From SFEB01 sp964612455 (GTDB lineage: Bacteria; Bacillota; Clostridia; Christensenellales; CAG-314), in NCBI GenBank assembly GCA_964612455.1, contig CAZTCB010000001.1:44313-108312 (forward strand): a stretch of 64,000 bases of DNA, read 5' to 3'. The position numbers and the translations under genes were made by a program. Shown piece by piece: positions 1 through 8,565 of the stretch (the first letter of the stretch is position 1; every line of letters begins with the position of its first letter). The notes below the pieces were generated by a model. The model did no database searches. It had not been told where the DNA came from and saw only the letters and a program-made list of their open reading frames with translations.

Positions 1-1101
1 ACTCGCTCGGCGCGTGATATATCTGAAAAACTCGATGAGTTGGGTGGAAATTTTAATGCATTTACCAGTAAAGAAAGCACGTGTTTTTACGGCAAAGTGT
101 TAAAAGACAAGGTCAACGATGCGGCAGAATTGCTCAGCGATATTTTTTTTAATGCGGTTTTTTCGCAAGAGGAATTAGATAGAGAGCGTAAAGTTATTAT
201 TGAAGAGATATCTATGGATGAGGATATGCCCGAAGACGTTTGCCATGATTTGCTCGCCACTGCGTTTTACGGTCAGCAAACATTAGGCTACAAGGTAATA
301 GGGACGGAGACAAACGTTATTAATGCCCAAAGTAATGATCTTTTGGGGTTTAAAAGAAAATACTATGTGTCAAATAATACGTGCATTTCTTTTGCGGGTG
401 CAATAGATTTTCATACTGCGGATGAAATAGTAAAAAAGTATTTTATTAATTACTTTGATGAAAACAGGCTCGATTTTAAAATCAGCGATATAAAGCGTTT
501 CGAGCCGTGCGGTAGTTTTGAGTACAAGTTTAAAGAAGCAGAGCAATCGCATGTGGCAATAGGTTTTGAGTCGATATCTACGGACGACGATAGGATTGTG
601 CCTTTTAAAGTCGGAAATATTGCATTTGGCGGCGGAATGTCAAGCAGATTATTTTTGCAGATACGGGAGCAATACGGATTGGCGTATTCCGTATTTTCGT
701 CGTTATCGTCATACGTAAATAACGGTTATTTAGAGTTATATTTGGGCACGTCGCCAAAAAATATCAAAAAGTCGGTTGAGTTGATGCAATCCGAAATAGC
801 AAAGCTGATAAAAGATGGTTTTGATATGCAAGAAGTAGAACGCGCCAAAACACAATTGAAAACGTCAATAGTTTTCGGTTGTGAAAACCCCTTAACGATG
901 ATGATTTCCTATGGGATGAGATACTTGTACTTCGATAAATCTTTTGCCGTGAACGAATATATCGCTACGATAGACGAGCTTACGACCGCCATGGTGACAC
1001 AATCCTTTTTAAGCGCTGTTGATTTTGCGCGCTGTTCGTCTGTTTATGTAGGTAAAAAATGTAGTGACTTTAATGCTCCCGAACAATTTTTGCGAAAATA
1101 A
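1..1101 (+). CDS. M16 family zinc peptidase, C-terminal part (5' end outside window)
   Basis: The frame is open from base 1, so the gene begins before the window; the ATG-less stretch before base 40 already reads as M16 sequence (ARDISEKLDELGG). M16 peptidases (insulinase/YmxG/processing-protease type) carry an inverted HxxEH zinc motif followed about 75 residues later by a third ligand glutamate. HxxEH must lie upstream of base 1, while the downstream region RERKVIIEEISMDED (about bases 181-225) fits the third-ligand segment. The C-terminal half has the typical GGGMSSRLFLQIREQYGLAYSV block (about bases 630-690, partial quote). The gene precedes ftsK/spoIIIE, a neighbourhood known for ymfF/ymfH-type M16 genes in Firmicutes. 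The physiological substrate is unknown. The family call is firm. Confidence 0.9.
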   Translation, partial: TRSARDISEKLDELGGNFNAFTSKESTCFYGKVLKDKVNDAAELLSDIFFNAVFSQEELDRERKVIIEEISMDEDMPEDVCHDLLATAFYGQQTLGYKVIGTETNVINAQSNDLLGFKRKYYVSNNTCISFAGAIDFHTADEIVKKYFINYFDENRLDFKISDIKRFEPCGSFEYKFKEAEQSHVAIGFESISTDDDRIVPFKVGNIAFGGGMSSRLFLQIREQYGLAYSVFSSLSSYVNNGYLELYLGTSPKNIKKSVELMQSEIAKLIKDGFDMQEVERAKTQLKTSIVFGCENPLTMMISYGMRYLYFDKSFAVNEYIATIDELTTAMVTQSFLSAVDFARCSSVYVGKKCSDFNAPEQFLRK

Positions 1102-1127
1102 AAGTTGTAAAAATGTCGACAATAAGT

Positions 1128-1156
1128 TTGCTTTTAATCCGCTCGTATAGTATAAT
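1128..1156 (+). promoter_or_regulatory. sigma-A type promoter for ftsK/spoIIIE operon
   Basis: A -35 box TTGCTT (1128-1133) is separated by exactly 17 bp from a perfect -10 box TATAAT (1151-1156). It lies about 60 bp before the ftsK start in the short gap after the peptidase gene. It would drive ftsK-rimO-pgsA-cinA-recA, which are tightly packed downstream. Confidence 0.7.
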
Positions 1157-1214
1157 ACTATAAATAACGGCGGTTGCCGCTATCGGTACGAAAGAGTTTA
1201 CGGGAGGTAGTATA

Positions 1215-4193
1215 ATGGCCCAAAGTAATAAAGATAAAAAAGTTAAAAATTCAAAAAAAATTGTCGGCATTGTTTTAATTATTCTATTTGCATTTATCCT
1301 TTTTAGTTTGATAACCGGCGTTATCAAGCCTTTTTCGAATGTACTTTTCGGTATTTTCGGTATATCCTGTTTTTGTGTTGCCATTCTCGGTATAGTAGTC
1401 GGAATAATGCTTACTTCCGACAAAAGTATTAATCTGAAAATCGGATATGTTATAAATTTTATAGCGATGTATTTTTTAATTGCTTTGTTGGTGCATGCCA
1501 TTACGTCTGCAGTATTTATTGATAGCAGTTCAGGCTTTGCGGATTATATCAACAAGTGCTATGACTTTACTGCTAACGGAGAGGCTTCTGCAATAACTTT
1601 CGGAGGCGTGATTTTAGGTGCTATAATATATCCGATTTATTCAAATTTGACGGCATTAGGTACGTATTTCATTTTGTCCGTTTGTTTAATAGTATCCGTA
1701 ATTATTGCAGCGAAATTTTTTATTAAACTAAATTCTGACGAAAGAAGCTCTTTATTTGTTGATAGGAATGTGAAGAAACATCGCACTAAGCGCGTTGAAG
1801 AAGATTCAATCGATGAAAATATCGGGGATGACGAGGAGGTAGTCATACCTATCGAAGAGTCGCGCGAAAACGGTGATTTAAGCGGAGCTGATATAGATGT
1901 TGACGGAGACAATACGGATAAAAACGATTTCCGCTCGGCATGGGCTGCGCTATACGGCGATAACGTAAATAATACAAAGAATGAACAATCTGATGAATTG
2001 CAAAAAAACGATGAGGTTTATACCCAAAAGCCGATTTTTGATACTGCTCCCGTAACTTATCCTAATAATAACGAAAGTCAGGCACGTTACCCGTCGGCAT
2101 CCGAAGCGGCGATAAAAATTCGCCCGAATCGTGCCGCCGTTAATCCTACGCCGATTTTAAATGCCGAGTATTATGCTCATAAAAATAAAAACGACGAAAT
2201 AGTGAAACGCGATGTCGACTACGTTACCGAAGAGCACGTATCTACCGATAGCGACGTTAGTAATCTCCCTGATGACGACGTGATAATGGAGATCGATACG
2301 TCCGGAATCAATAATGATTTGCAAAGTAACACAATCAAACGTTCCTCTGAAAAGCAATTTTTGGACGTTGCACCGCATGTCGAAATTATTGACGAAACGG
2401 ACAAGGAGTTTACTGAATTCGGCACAAAAATAGAGCAAAAACAAACGCCGAATGGAAGCAGGGTATATGGCGATCAATCCCGCATCGTAAGCTCTGTGGA
2501 AGATTTTAAAACGATGCGTTCAGCAGAGCAGACTGCAAAACAACAGACTGTCGTTGTCGAGAATGTCGAGCCTCATGTGACGTACGAAGAGTTTCTTGAT
2601 AATAATTTCTCAAAAAACGTCGACGATAATTCCGAAATAAAGCAACCGTCGTCAACTAAAAATGTAGTTGATAAAGCTTACGGCGGTAACACGTCGACAG
2701 GGGAAACTACAGATAATGCAAACGAACTTATAGCTTATAAGCCGTATGTGGCACCGAGTATTAATTTGCTTAACGATACGAAAATGCAGATAAGTGTTTC
2801 GCAAGAAGAACGAGAACGCAACATTAATATGTTAGAGGAAACGTTAAGTCAATACAGGATAAATGCAAAAGTTAGAAATGTCGTTATCGGTCCTACCGTC
2901 ACAAGGTACGAGCTTGAGCTCGGCACGGGAGAAAAAGTAAAACAACTTCAGCAACTTACCAATGAAATTGGTCTCGGGTTGAAGAAAAGCGACGTTATAA
3001 TAGTGCCGCACATTCCCGGAAAGAGTTTTGTGGGAATCGAGGTTTCAAACGAAAAACCAACCACGGTGCCTTTGAGAGTGATAATTGATTCGCCGGAATT
3101 CAAGAATGCAAAAGGCGATTTGTGCATGGCTATAGGTATAGATTTGGCAGGCGAAAAAGATATTGAAGACTTGGCAAGTATGCCTCACTTGTTGGTCGCA
3201 GGCAGTAGTGGTAGCGGTAAATCCGTAGTCATCAATGCAATGATTATAAGTATGCTTTTCAAGTATTCGCCCGAGGAACTGAGATTTATTTTCGTTGATC
3301 CTAAACGCGTTGAGCTTAAGCCTTACGAAGGTCTGCCTCACCTGCTGATGAAAAACATTATCGTAGAGCCCGACAACGCAGTGACTGCATTAAATTGGCT
3401 TAACGAGGAAATGGATAGACGTTATAAGATTTTTGACGAAAAAGGCGTGCGTGATTTGGCGGATTACAACAAAAGAATCGATCCCAAACATGAGCAAAAA
3501 ATGTACCGTATCGTGTTGATTGTCGATGAATTTGCCGACCTCATGAGCGACACCTACAAGAAAGAGGTTGAGTCGTCGGTCAACCGCTTGGCGCGTTTGG
3601 CACGTGCAGCAGGTATTCATTTAATTCTTGCAACACAAAGACCGAGTGTCGCAGTGTTGAGCGGCGACATTAAAAATAACTTTAGTTGTCGAATGGCTCT
3701 CAAAGTAGCGTCTGCCGTAGATGCTAAAACTATTCTCGGAACGGGTGGACCTGAAAAACTATTGGGGAAAGGCGATATGATGCTCAAGACTAATTCACCC
3801 GAGCCGCTCAGGTTGCAAGGAGCATTTGTTTCAGGTACGGAAATATCAGATATAGTCATGTATATAAAGAATAACAATGACGCGTATTTCTTTGACGATA
3901 TCGAAAAACGCATCTTCACCAAAAAAGGCGTACCGGAGAACGGAGCTTTAAACTGCGGTGTTGAAAATCAAGTTGATGCAGAGTTTTTACCTACTTTAAA
4001 ATTCTGCATAGAGAGAGGAGAGGCGTCGATAAGCAGTATTCAGGCAAGATTCAGACTCGGATGGCCTAAGGCATGTCGAATAATGCAGGAACTCGAAGCT
4101 CAAGGTTACGTTGCCCCTGCATCAGGTACTAAAGCTCGGACTGTTCTTATGACAATGGAGCAATTTAAAGAAAAATTTGGAGATAACGTATGA
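1215..4193 (+). CDS. ftsK: DNA translocase FtsK/SpoIIIE
   Basis: 992 residues. This hexameric ATPase pumps chromosomal DNA at division and, in spore formers, into the forespore. The N-terminal ~170 residues contain several hydrophobic membrane segments. An acidic, low-complexity linker (about residues 180-520) follows, and then the RecA-like motor with Walker A GSSGSGKS (about residue 662) and Walker B IVLIVDEFAD (about residue 766). The C-terminal winged-helix gamma domain (about 920-985; RFRLGWPKACRIMQELE) is the part that reads KOPS/SRS polarity sequences. The start follows GGGAGG with a 7-nt gap. The stop overlaps the rimO start by 4 bp (ATGA). With a sigF-spoVA block in the same window, a SpoIIIE role is likely; separate FtsK and SpoIIIE paralogues cannot be told apart here. 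Confidence 0.96.
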   Translation: MAQSNKDKKVKNSKKIVGIVLIILFAFILFSLITGVIKPFSNVLFGIFGISCFCVAILGIVVGIMLTSDKSINLKIGYVINFIAMYFLIALLVHAITSAVFIDSSSGFADYINKCYDFTANGEASAITFGGVILGAIIYPIYSNLTALGTYFILSVCLIVSVIIAAKFFIKLNSDERSSLFVDRNVKKHRTKRVEEDSIDENIGDDEEVVIPIEESRENGDLSGADIDVDGDNTDKNDFRSAWAALYGDNVNNTKNEQSDELQKNDEVYTQKPIFDTAPVTYPNNNESQARYPSASEAAIKIRPNRAAVNPTPILNAEYYAHKNKNDEIVKRDVDYVTEEHVSTDSDVSNLPDDDVIMEIDTSGINNDLQSNTIKRSSEKQFLDVAPHVEIIDETDKEFTEFGTKIEQKQTPNGSRVYGDQSRIVSSVEDFKTMRSAEQTAKQQTVVVENVEPHVTYEEFLDNNFSKNVDDNSEIKQPSSTKNVVDKAYGGNTSTGETTDNANELIAYKPYVAPSINLLNDTKMQISVSQEERERNINMLEETLSQYRINAKVRNVVIGPTVTRYELELGTGEKVKQLQQLTNEIGLGLKKSDVIIVPHIPGKSFVGIEVSNEKPTTVPLRVIIDSPEFKNAKGDLCMAIGIDLAGEKDIEDLASMPHLLVAGSSGSGKSVVINAMIISMLFKYSPEELRFIFVDPKRVELKPYEGLPHLLMKNIIVEPDNAVTALNWLNEEMDRRYKIFDEKGVRDLADYNKRIDPKHEQKMYRIVLIVDEFADLMSDTYKKEVESSVNRLARLARAAGIHLILATQRPSVAVLSGDIKNNFSCRMALKVASAVDAKTILGTGGPEKLLGKGDMMLKTNSPEPLRLQGAFVSGTEISDIVMYIKNNNDAYFFDDIEKRIFTKKGVPENGALNCGVENQVDAEFLPTLKFCIERGEASISSIQARFRLGWPKACRIMQELEAQGYVAPASGTKARTVLMTMEQFKEKFGDNV

Positions 4194-5542
4194 AAAAACT
4201 CGGTTTAATATCGTTGGGCTGCGACAAAAATAGAGTTGACAGTGAAATTTTGTTGGCTGTAGCTAAATGTCATGGGTTCGATATAGTAACAGACCCTATG
4301 TCTGCCGACGTATTGGTTGTCAATACTTGTGCGTTTATAGAGTCCGCGCGCCAAGAGGCGATAGAGGCAATTTTTGATTTAGTTAACGTTAAAAATGCAA
4401 CCGGAGCCAAGATTGTCGTTACGGGATGTTTGGTTCAACGTTATTCTCAGCAGATTTATGATGAAATCCCCGAAATCGATGCTGTTATCGGTGCCGATCG
4501 TTACTCGTCTTTTGGCGAGATTCTTACCGATTTGTTTAATACCGATAATAGGTTGTTGTCGGTAAGAAATGATTTGACAACCATAGAGCAGGGAATGCGC
4601 ATATTGACAACGCCGCAACATTATGCTTATTTAAGAATAGCGGACGGTTGTAACAACTTTTGTACTTATTGCTCAATTCCGTATATTCGCGGAAGATATC
4701 GCTCGAGAAGTTTAAACGATATCCTCGATGAGGCACGTCAGCTCGTAAAAGAAGGTACTAAAGAATTAATTTTAGTGGCGCAAGATCTTACCGATTATGG
4801 AATTGATTTGTTCGGAAAACGCAGTCTTGTGTCGTTATTAAACGAGCTATGTCGCATAGACGACTTGGATACAATAAGGCTTTTGTATTGTTATCCCGAA
4901 CATGTAGACGACGAGTTGATAGCTTGTATAGCCGATAATCCGAAAATAGCAAAGTACATTGATTTGCCCCTGCAACATGTAAGCGACCGTATTCTGAAAA
5001 AAATGAATCGCAAAACTACTAAACGTGAGATAGTAGATACGATAAAAAAATTAAAAGAAAATATTTACGGCATAGCAATACGTTCGACGTTCATTTGCGG
5101 CTTTCCCGGCGAAACAGAAAGCGAGGTTGATGAAGTTGTTGAATTTTTGGAAGAACAAAAACTTAATAACGTTGGTTTTTTTGAGTACTGCCGCGAAGAA
5201 GGTACACCGGCAGCAAATTATCCCGAACAGATATCGGACAAAGACAAGCATGCCAGATTGATTAAACTCGCAACTACTCAAAGCAATATAGTTTATGCAC
5301 GCAATATTTACCATGTCGGCAACCATGAAAAAGTAGTATTGGATAGACTTGTTTCTTTTGATGAGAAAAGCGGTAAATATACATATATAGGACGTACAAG
5401 AGACATGGCGCCGATGATTGACGGCGTGGTTTACGTTTATAGCAAGCAGGAGCTATGTGTCGGTAAAAACTACAAGGTTTTAATCACAAGCTTTACGAAT
5501 TACGATTTAATCGGAGAAATCGAAGATGAATTTACCAAATAG
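4190..5542 (+). CDS. rimO: ribosomal protein uS12 methylthiotransferase RimO
   Basis: 450 residues. RimO is a radical-SAM enzyme that adds a methylthio group to an aspartate of ribosomal protein S12, using two [4Fe-4S] clusters. The N-terminal UPF0004 domain begins with MKKLGLISLGCDKNRVDSE, the signature that separates RimO from MiaB. The radical-SAM CxxxCxxC motif is CNNFCTYC (about residues 153-160), and a C-terminal TRAM domain follows. The gene starts inside the ftsK stop codon (ATGA overlap), and its 3' end overlaps pgsA by 17 bp, so the genes are translationally coupled. The second methylthiotransferase in this window (22.4 kb) is MiaB. Confidence 0.96.
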   Translation: MKKLGLISLGCDKNRVDSEILLAVAKCHGFDIVTDPMSADVLVVNTCAFIESARQEAIEAIFDLVNVKNATGAKIVVTGCLVQRYSQQIYDEIPEIDAVIGADRYSSFGEILTDLFNTDNRLLSVRNDLTTIEQGMRILTTPQHYAYLRIADGCNNFCTYCSIPYIRGRYRSRSLNDILDEARQLVKEGTKELILVAQDLTDYGIDLFGKRSLVSLLNELCRIDDLDTIRLLYCYPEHVDDELIACIADNPKIAKYIDLPLQHVSDRILKKMNRKTTKREIVDTIKKLKENIYGIAIRSTFICGFPGETESEVDEVVEFLEEQKLNNVGFFEYCREEGTPAANYPEQISDKDKHARLIKLATTQSNIVYARNIYHVGNHEKVVLDRLVSFDEKSGKYTYIGRTRDMAPMIDGVVYVYSKQELCVGKNYKVLITSFTNYDLIGEIEDEFTK

Positions 5543-6134
5543 ACTTTCGATGTTAAGAATTATTTTAGTGCCCGTTATGGCTGTGTGTTTTTTGTTACGC
5601 GCGGTTGCATGGTGGACTGTAATAGTTGCTATCGGTTTATTTTTACTTGCGGTGTTTACGGATTTTCTTGACGGATATATAGCAAGAAAAACAAATCAGG
5701 TTACCGACCTTGGCAAACTCTTAGATCCTACGGCAGATAAAATGTTGGTTTGTTTTTCCTTATTTTTACTCACGGAAGCTCAAGTTTTTTCACAGGGGTT
5801 TATTCCAAACGGTGTCGGTGGTTTTTGTTGTGCAATTATTATATGTCGGGAGCTTTTGATTGGCATCATAAGGCAAATTGCTGCAACAAAAGGTGTTGTA
5901 CTTGCAGCAAATATGTGGGGAAAAGTAAAGGCGACTTTTCAGTATATCTCTATTCCGATACTGATGTTGCTTGTACCAAGAGAGCAAATCACTTTGGTGA
6001 GTGAGGGTTTGTATGGTGCGATTTATTGTGTAGGCATGGGGTTATTTGGTATAGCAACGATTCTTACGATAATTTCTGCCGTTGTTTATATAGTCCAGAA
6101 TAAAAGTGTTTTCGGGGCAAGAAAAAATGATTAA
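5526..6134 (+). CDS. pgsA: CDP-diacylglycerol--glycerol-3-phosphate 3-phosphatidyltransferase
   Basis: 202 residues. This integral membrane enzyme makes phosphatidylglycerol phosphate, the committed step of anionic phospholipid synthesis. The CDP-alcohol phosphatidyltransferase motif D-x2-D-G-x2-A-R-x8-G-x3-D-x3-D is visible as FLDGYIARKTNQ followed by DLGKLLDPTADK. Hydrophobic segments flank it on both sides. The length is normal for PgsA. It sits between rimO and the cinA-like gene, as in many Firmicutes, and overlaps rimO by 17 bp. Confidence 0.95.
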   Translation: MNLPNRLSMLRIILVPVMAVCFLLRAVAWWTVIVAIGLFLLAVFTDFLDGYIARKTNQVTDLGKLLDPTADKMLVCFSLFLLTEAQVFSQGFIPNGVGGFCCAIIICRELLIGIIRQIAATKGVVLAANMWGKVKATFQYISIPILMLLVPREQITLVSEGLYGAIYCVGMGLFGIATILTIISAVVYIVQNKSVFGARKND

Positions 6135-7275
6135 GGTCGTATTTTTTAATGACGACGCACCCGTTAAGACAATTGAGAAATGGATTAAAACAACGGACAA
6201 GTCGTATTTAGTTGAGAAAATAGATAAAGAGCTATATACCGACAACTTTTTTGTTGCAGATATGGCTAAGTATGATTTGATTATCATTACAAGAGATTGT
6301 AGTGCATTAAAAAACATACTGAAAAACGAGTATCGGCTTAAATTTGAAGTTAACAATGCGGCTAAACGAGATTTGCTAAATACGATTAACAAGCGATTTG
6401 TCGGATTTGATGAATATTTATTACCTAAAGATTTTGAGTTACTGACCGAAGATGCTGCTAACGTTTCTTTTGGGGGTAAAGTCGGAGAACGCTTTTTGGC
6501 GGTTTTAAACGAAAGAGAGACAAATATCGATTTCTGCTTGAAAAAGATTAAAGATATAGGTTTAGTTGCCGATAGGCGTTATTTGTGTTTTAAGATGTTT
6601 GGCGTTGACGAGCTTGCAAGTAAAGTTAATTCGTATATGTCGGAACTCGATTGTGAGGAAGTCGAATGGCGGGTTTTTTACGAATTCGGAGATTTGGCAC
6701 TATACGTTTATTTTACTGACGACGCAAATGCCGCTACGATAAAAAATATAGAGCATGCCGTTTATCTCAGGTTCGGAGAAGAGATTTACGCTGATTTTGA
6801 TGCGGAAATGCAGGAAGTATTGGTGTATTTGGCGTCAATTTCGGGCATTAAAATTTCAACTGCAGAGTCGTTGACGGGTGGATTGGTGGCGGATAAGATT
6901 ATTTCTGTTCCCAGCGCAAGTAAGGTAATAGACGTTAGTTTGGTAACTTATGCAAATTTTGCGAAACAAACTTTTTTAGACGTCAATCCGGAGCTTATCA
7001 AAATAGATGGAGTTGTATCTAAAGGCGTTGCAGAACAAATGGCTGAAGGTTTGGTAAAAAAATACGGATGCGATTTAGGAATATCTACTACCGGTATTGC
7101 CGGACCCACGGGACAAACTCCGAATAAACCGATAGGGTTGGTATATATAGGCATCGCAAGTGTTGCTACTTCTGTCGTAGAAAAATACATATTCGAGGGC
7201 AATCGCGATAGTATAAGGCAACTGTCGGCAAATGCGGCTATATTTAATGCAATAAAATTTATAAATAAATTATGA
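6127..7275 (+). CDS. cinA: CinA-like protein with intact C-terminal nicotinamide-nucleotide amidase domain and divergent N-terminus
   Basis: 382 residues from the ATG at 6127; an upstream in-frame GTG at 6106 would lie deep inside pgsA. The C-terminal ~160 residues are a clear CinA/PncC domain (AESLTGGLVADKI; STTGIAGPTGQTPNKPIGLVY), which hydrolyses NMN to NaMN. The N-terminal ~220 residues occupy the place of the usual molybdopterin-binding-like (COG1058) domain but lack its typical opening (an A-E-I-I-x-x-G-x-E type start) and glycine-rich motifs. They look degenerate or replaced. The gene lies immediately upstream of recA, the conserved cinA-recA order. The C-terminal function is well supported; the N-terminal role is unknown. 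Confidence 0.85.
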   Translation: MIKVVFFNDDAPVKTIEKWIKTTDKSYLVEKIDKELYTDNFFVADMAKYDLIIITRDCSALKNILKNEYRLKFEVNNAAKRDLLNTINKRFVGFDEYLLPKDFELLTEDAANVSFGGKVGERFLAVLNERETNIDFCLKKIKDIGLVADRRYLCFKMFGVDELASKVNSYMSELDCEEVEWRVFYEFGDLALYVYFTDDANAATIKNIEHAVYLRFGEEIYADFDAEMQEVLVYLASISGIKISTAESLTGGLVADKIISVPSASKVIDVSLVTYANFAKQTFLDVNPELIKIDGVVSKGVAEQMAEGLVKKYGCDLGISTTGIAGPTGQTPNKPIGLVYIGIASVATSVVEKYIFEGNRDSIRQLSANAAIFNAIKFINKL

Positions 7276-7294
7276 GTTTTCAAAGGAGAACGTT

Positions 7295-8338
7295 ATGGCA
7301 GAGAAAATAATTAAAGAAATTAAAGATGAGAGGACAAAAAACTTAGAACAAGCATTATTGCAAATTGAGAAAGCTTATGGCAAAGGGGCTATTATGAAAC
7401 TTGGAGAAGATGCCTCTACTCAAAACATTGACGTTGTTTCAACAGGATGTCTTACGCTTGATTTGGCATTGGGGGTAGGAGGTATTCCCAAGGGAAGAAT
7501 AATAGAAATATACGGTCCCGAATCTTCAGGCAAAACAACGGTTTCTTTGCATGTTATAGCAGAAACGCAAAAGAAAGGCGGAACGGCTGCCTTTATAGAT
7601 GCAGAGCATGCTCTCGATCCTGTGTACGCTTCTGCATTAGGAGTAGATCTCGATAATTTATTGGTCAGCCAACCCGATAACGGCGAACAAGCTTTGGATA
7701 TTGCAAAATATCTTGTTAGCAGCGGCGCAGTAGATCTTATCGTCGTCGACTCGGTTGCGGCATTAACACCGAAAGCAGAAATTGAGGGCGAAATGGGAGA
7801 TTCTCATATGGGTTTACATGCTCGCCTGATGTCTCAAGCCTTGAGAATGTTGGCGGGAATATGTAATAAAACCAACTGCAGTATTATTTTTATCAACCAA
7901 TTAAGGGATAAAATAGGGGTAATGTTTGGCAATCCCGAAACAACTACCGGGGGTAAGGCATTAAAATTTTATGCAAGTATCAGACTGGACGTTCGGAAAG
8001 TTGATCAAATTAAAGACGGCGCGGAGATTGTTGGCAATAGGACTAAGGTTAAAGTGGTTAAAAACAAACTTGCCCCACCGTTTAAAACTGCAGAATTTGA
8101 CATAATGTACGGAAAAGGGATAAGTGCATCAGGATGCATCTTTGACCTCGCAATAGAGTATGGTTTCATCCAAAAAAGCGGTACTTGGTTTAGCATGAAC
8201 GATGAAAAAATCGGTCAGGGTAGAGAAAATGCTCGTAGATATTTGGAAAGCCATTCTGATATACTTGAAGAGCTCGAGCAAAAAATCAGGGCTGAAGTAA
8301 AAAGAATTGCGGCGGAAAAAGCAAAAAGCGAAAAATAG
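7295..8338 (+). CDS. recA: recombinase RecA
   Basis: 347 residues. RecA forms filaments on single-stranded DNA, catalyses strand exchange and triggers LexA self-cleavage. Walker A is GPESSGKT, Walker B LIVVDSVAAL, and the L2 segment FINQLRDKIGVMFGNPETTTGG is present (quoted here only as a family mark, about residues 205-226). The start follows AAAGGAG with a 6-nt gap. It begins 19 bp after the cinA-like gene and is probably transcribed with it. No GAAC-N4-GTTC LexA box is evident in that short gap. lexA itself is about 6.4 kb downstream. Confidence 0.98.
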   Translation: MAEKIIKEIKDERTKNLEQALLQIEKAYGKGAIMKLGEDASTQNIDVVSTGCLTLDLALGVGGIPKGRIIEIYGPESSGKTTVSLHVIAETQKKGGTAAFIDAEHALDPVYASALGVDLDNLLVSQPDNGEQALDIAKYLVSSGAVDLIVVDSVAALTPKAEIEGEMGDSHMGLHARLMSQALRMLAGICNKTNCSIIFINQLRDKIGVMFGNPETTTGGKALKFYASIRLDVRKVDQIKDGAEIVGNRTKVKVVKNKLAPPFKTAEFDIMYGKGISASGCIFDLAIEYGFIQKSGTWFSMNDEKIGQGRENARRYLESHSDILEELEQKIRAEVKRIAAEKAKSEK

Positions 8339-8360
8339 AATTTAATAAAAGAAACCCCGG

Positions 8361-8395
8361 TTAAGTCAGCTTATCATTATAATAAGCTGACTTAA
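8361..8395 (+). terminator. strong stem-loop after recA
   Basis: Perfect 14-bp arms TTAAGTCAGCTTAT and its complement flank a 7-nt loop. A clear T-run is missing after the stem, so it could be a terminator or an mRNA 3'-end stabiliser. Confidence 0.5.
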
Positions 8396-8487
8396 ATACT
8401 ATTTATAAAATAATAGTTTAAGTTGAGCAAAATCAACAAGTATTTGCAAAAAATTAAAAACCGTACTTAAAAAAGATAAAAATCATC

Positions 8488-8516
8488 TTGACAATTTTAC
8501 ATTTAAGAGTTATCAT
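8488..8516 (+). promoter_or_regulatory. sigma-A type promoter for rny
   Basis: A perfect -35 TTGACA (8488-8493) is followed after 17 bp by -10 TATCAT (8511-8516). The rny start codon is 50 bp further on, with the RBS TAGGAGG between them. Confidence 0.75.
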
Positions 8517-8565
8517 ATAAGGGTATGAGCAACATACGTTCATTTATTATTAGGAGGAATTTAAA

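Noticed and set aside
8361..8395. Stem-loop after recA as a second dif-like site
   Set aside because: The loop is 7 nt and AT-only, and the context is the 3' end of recA. A transcript end is more likely.
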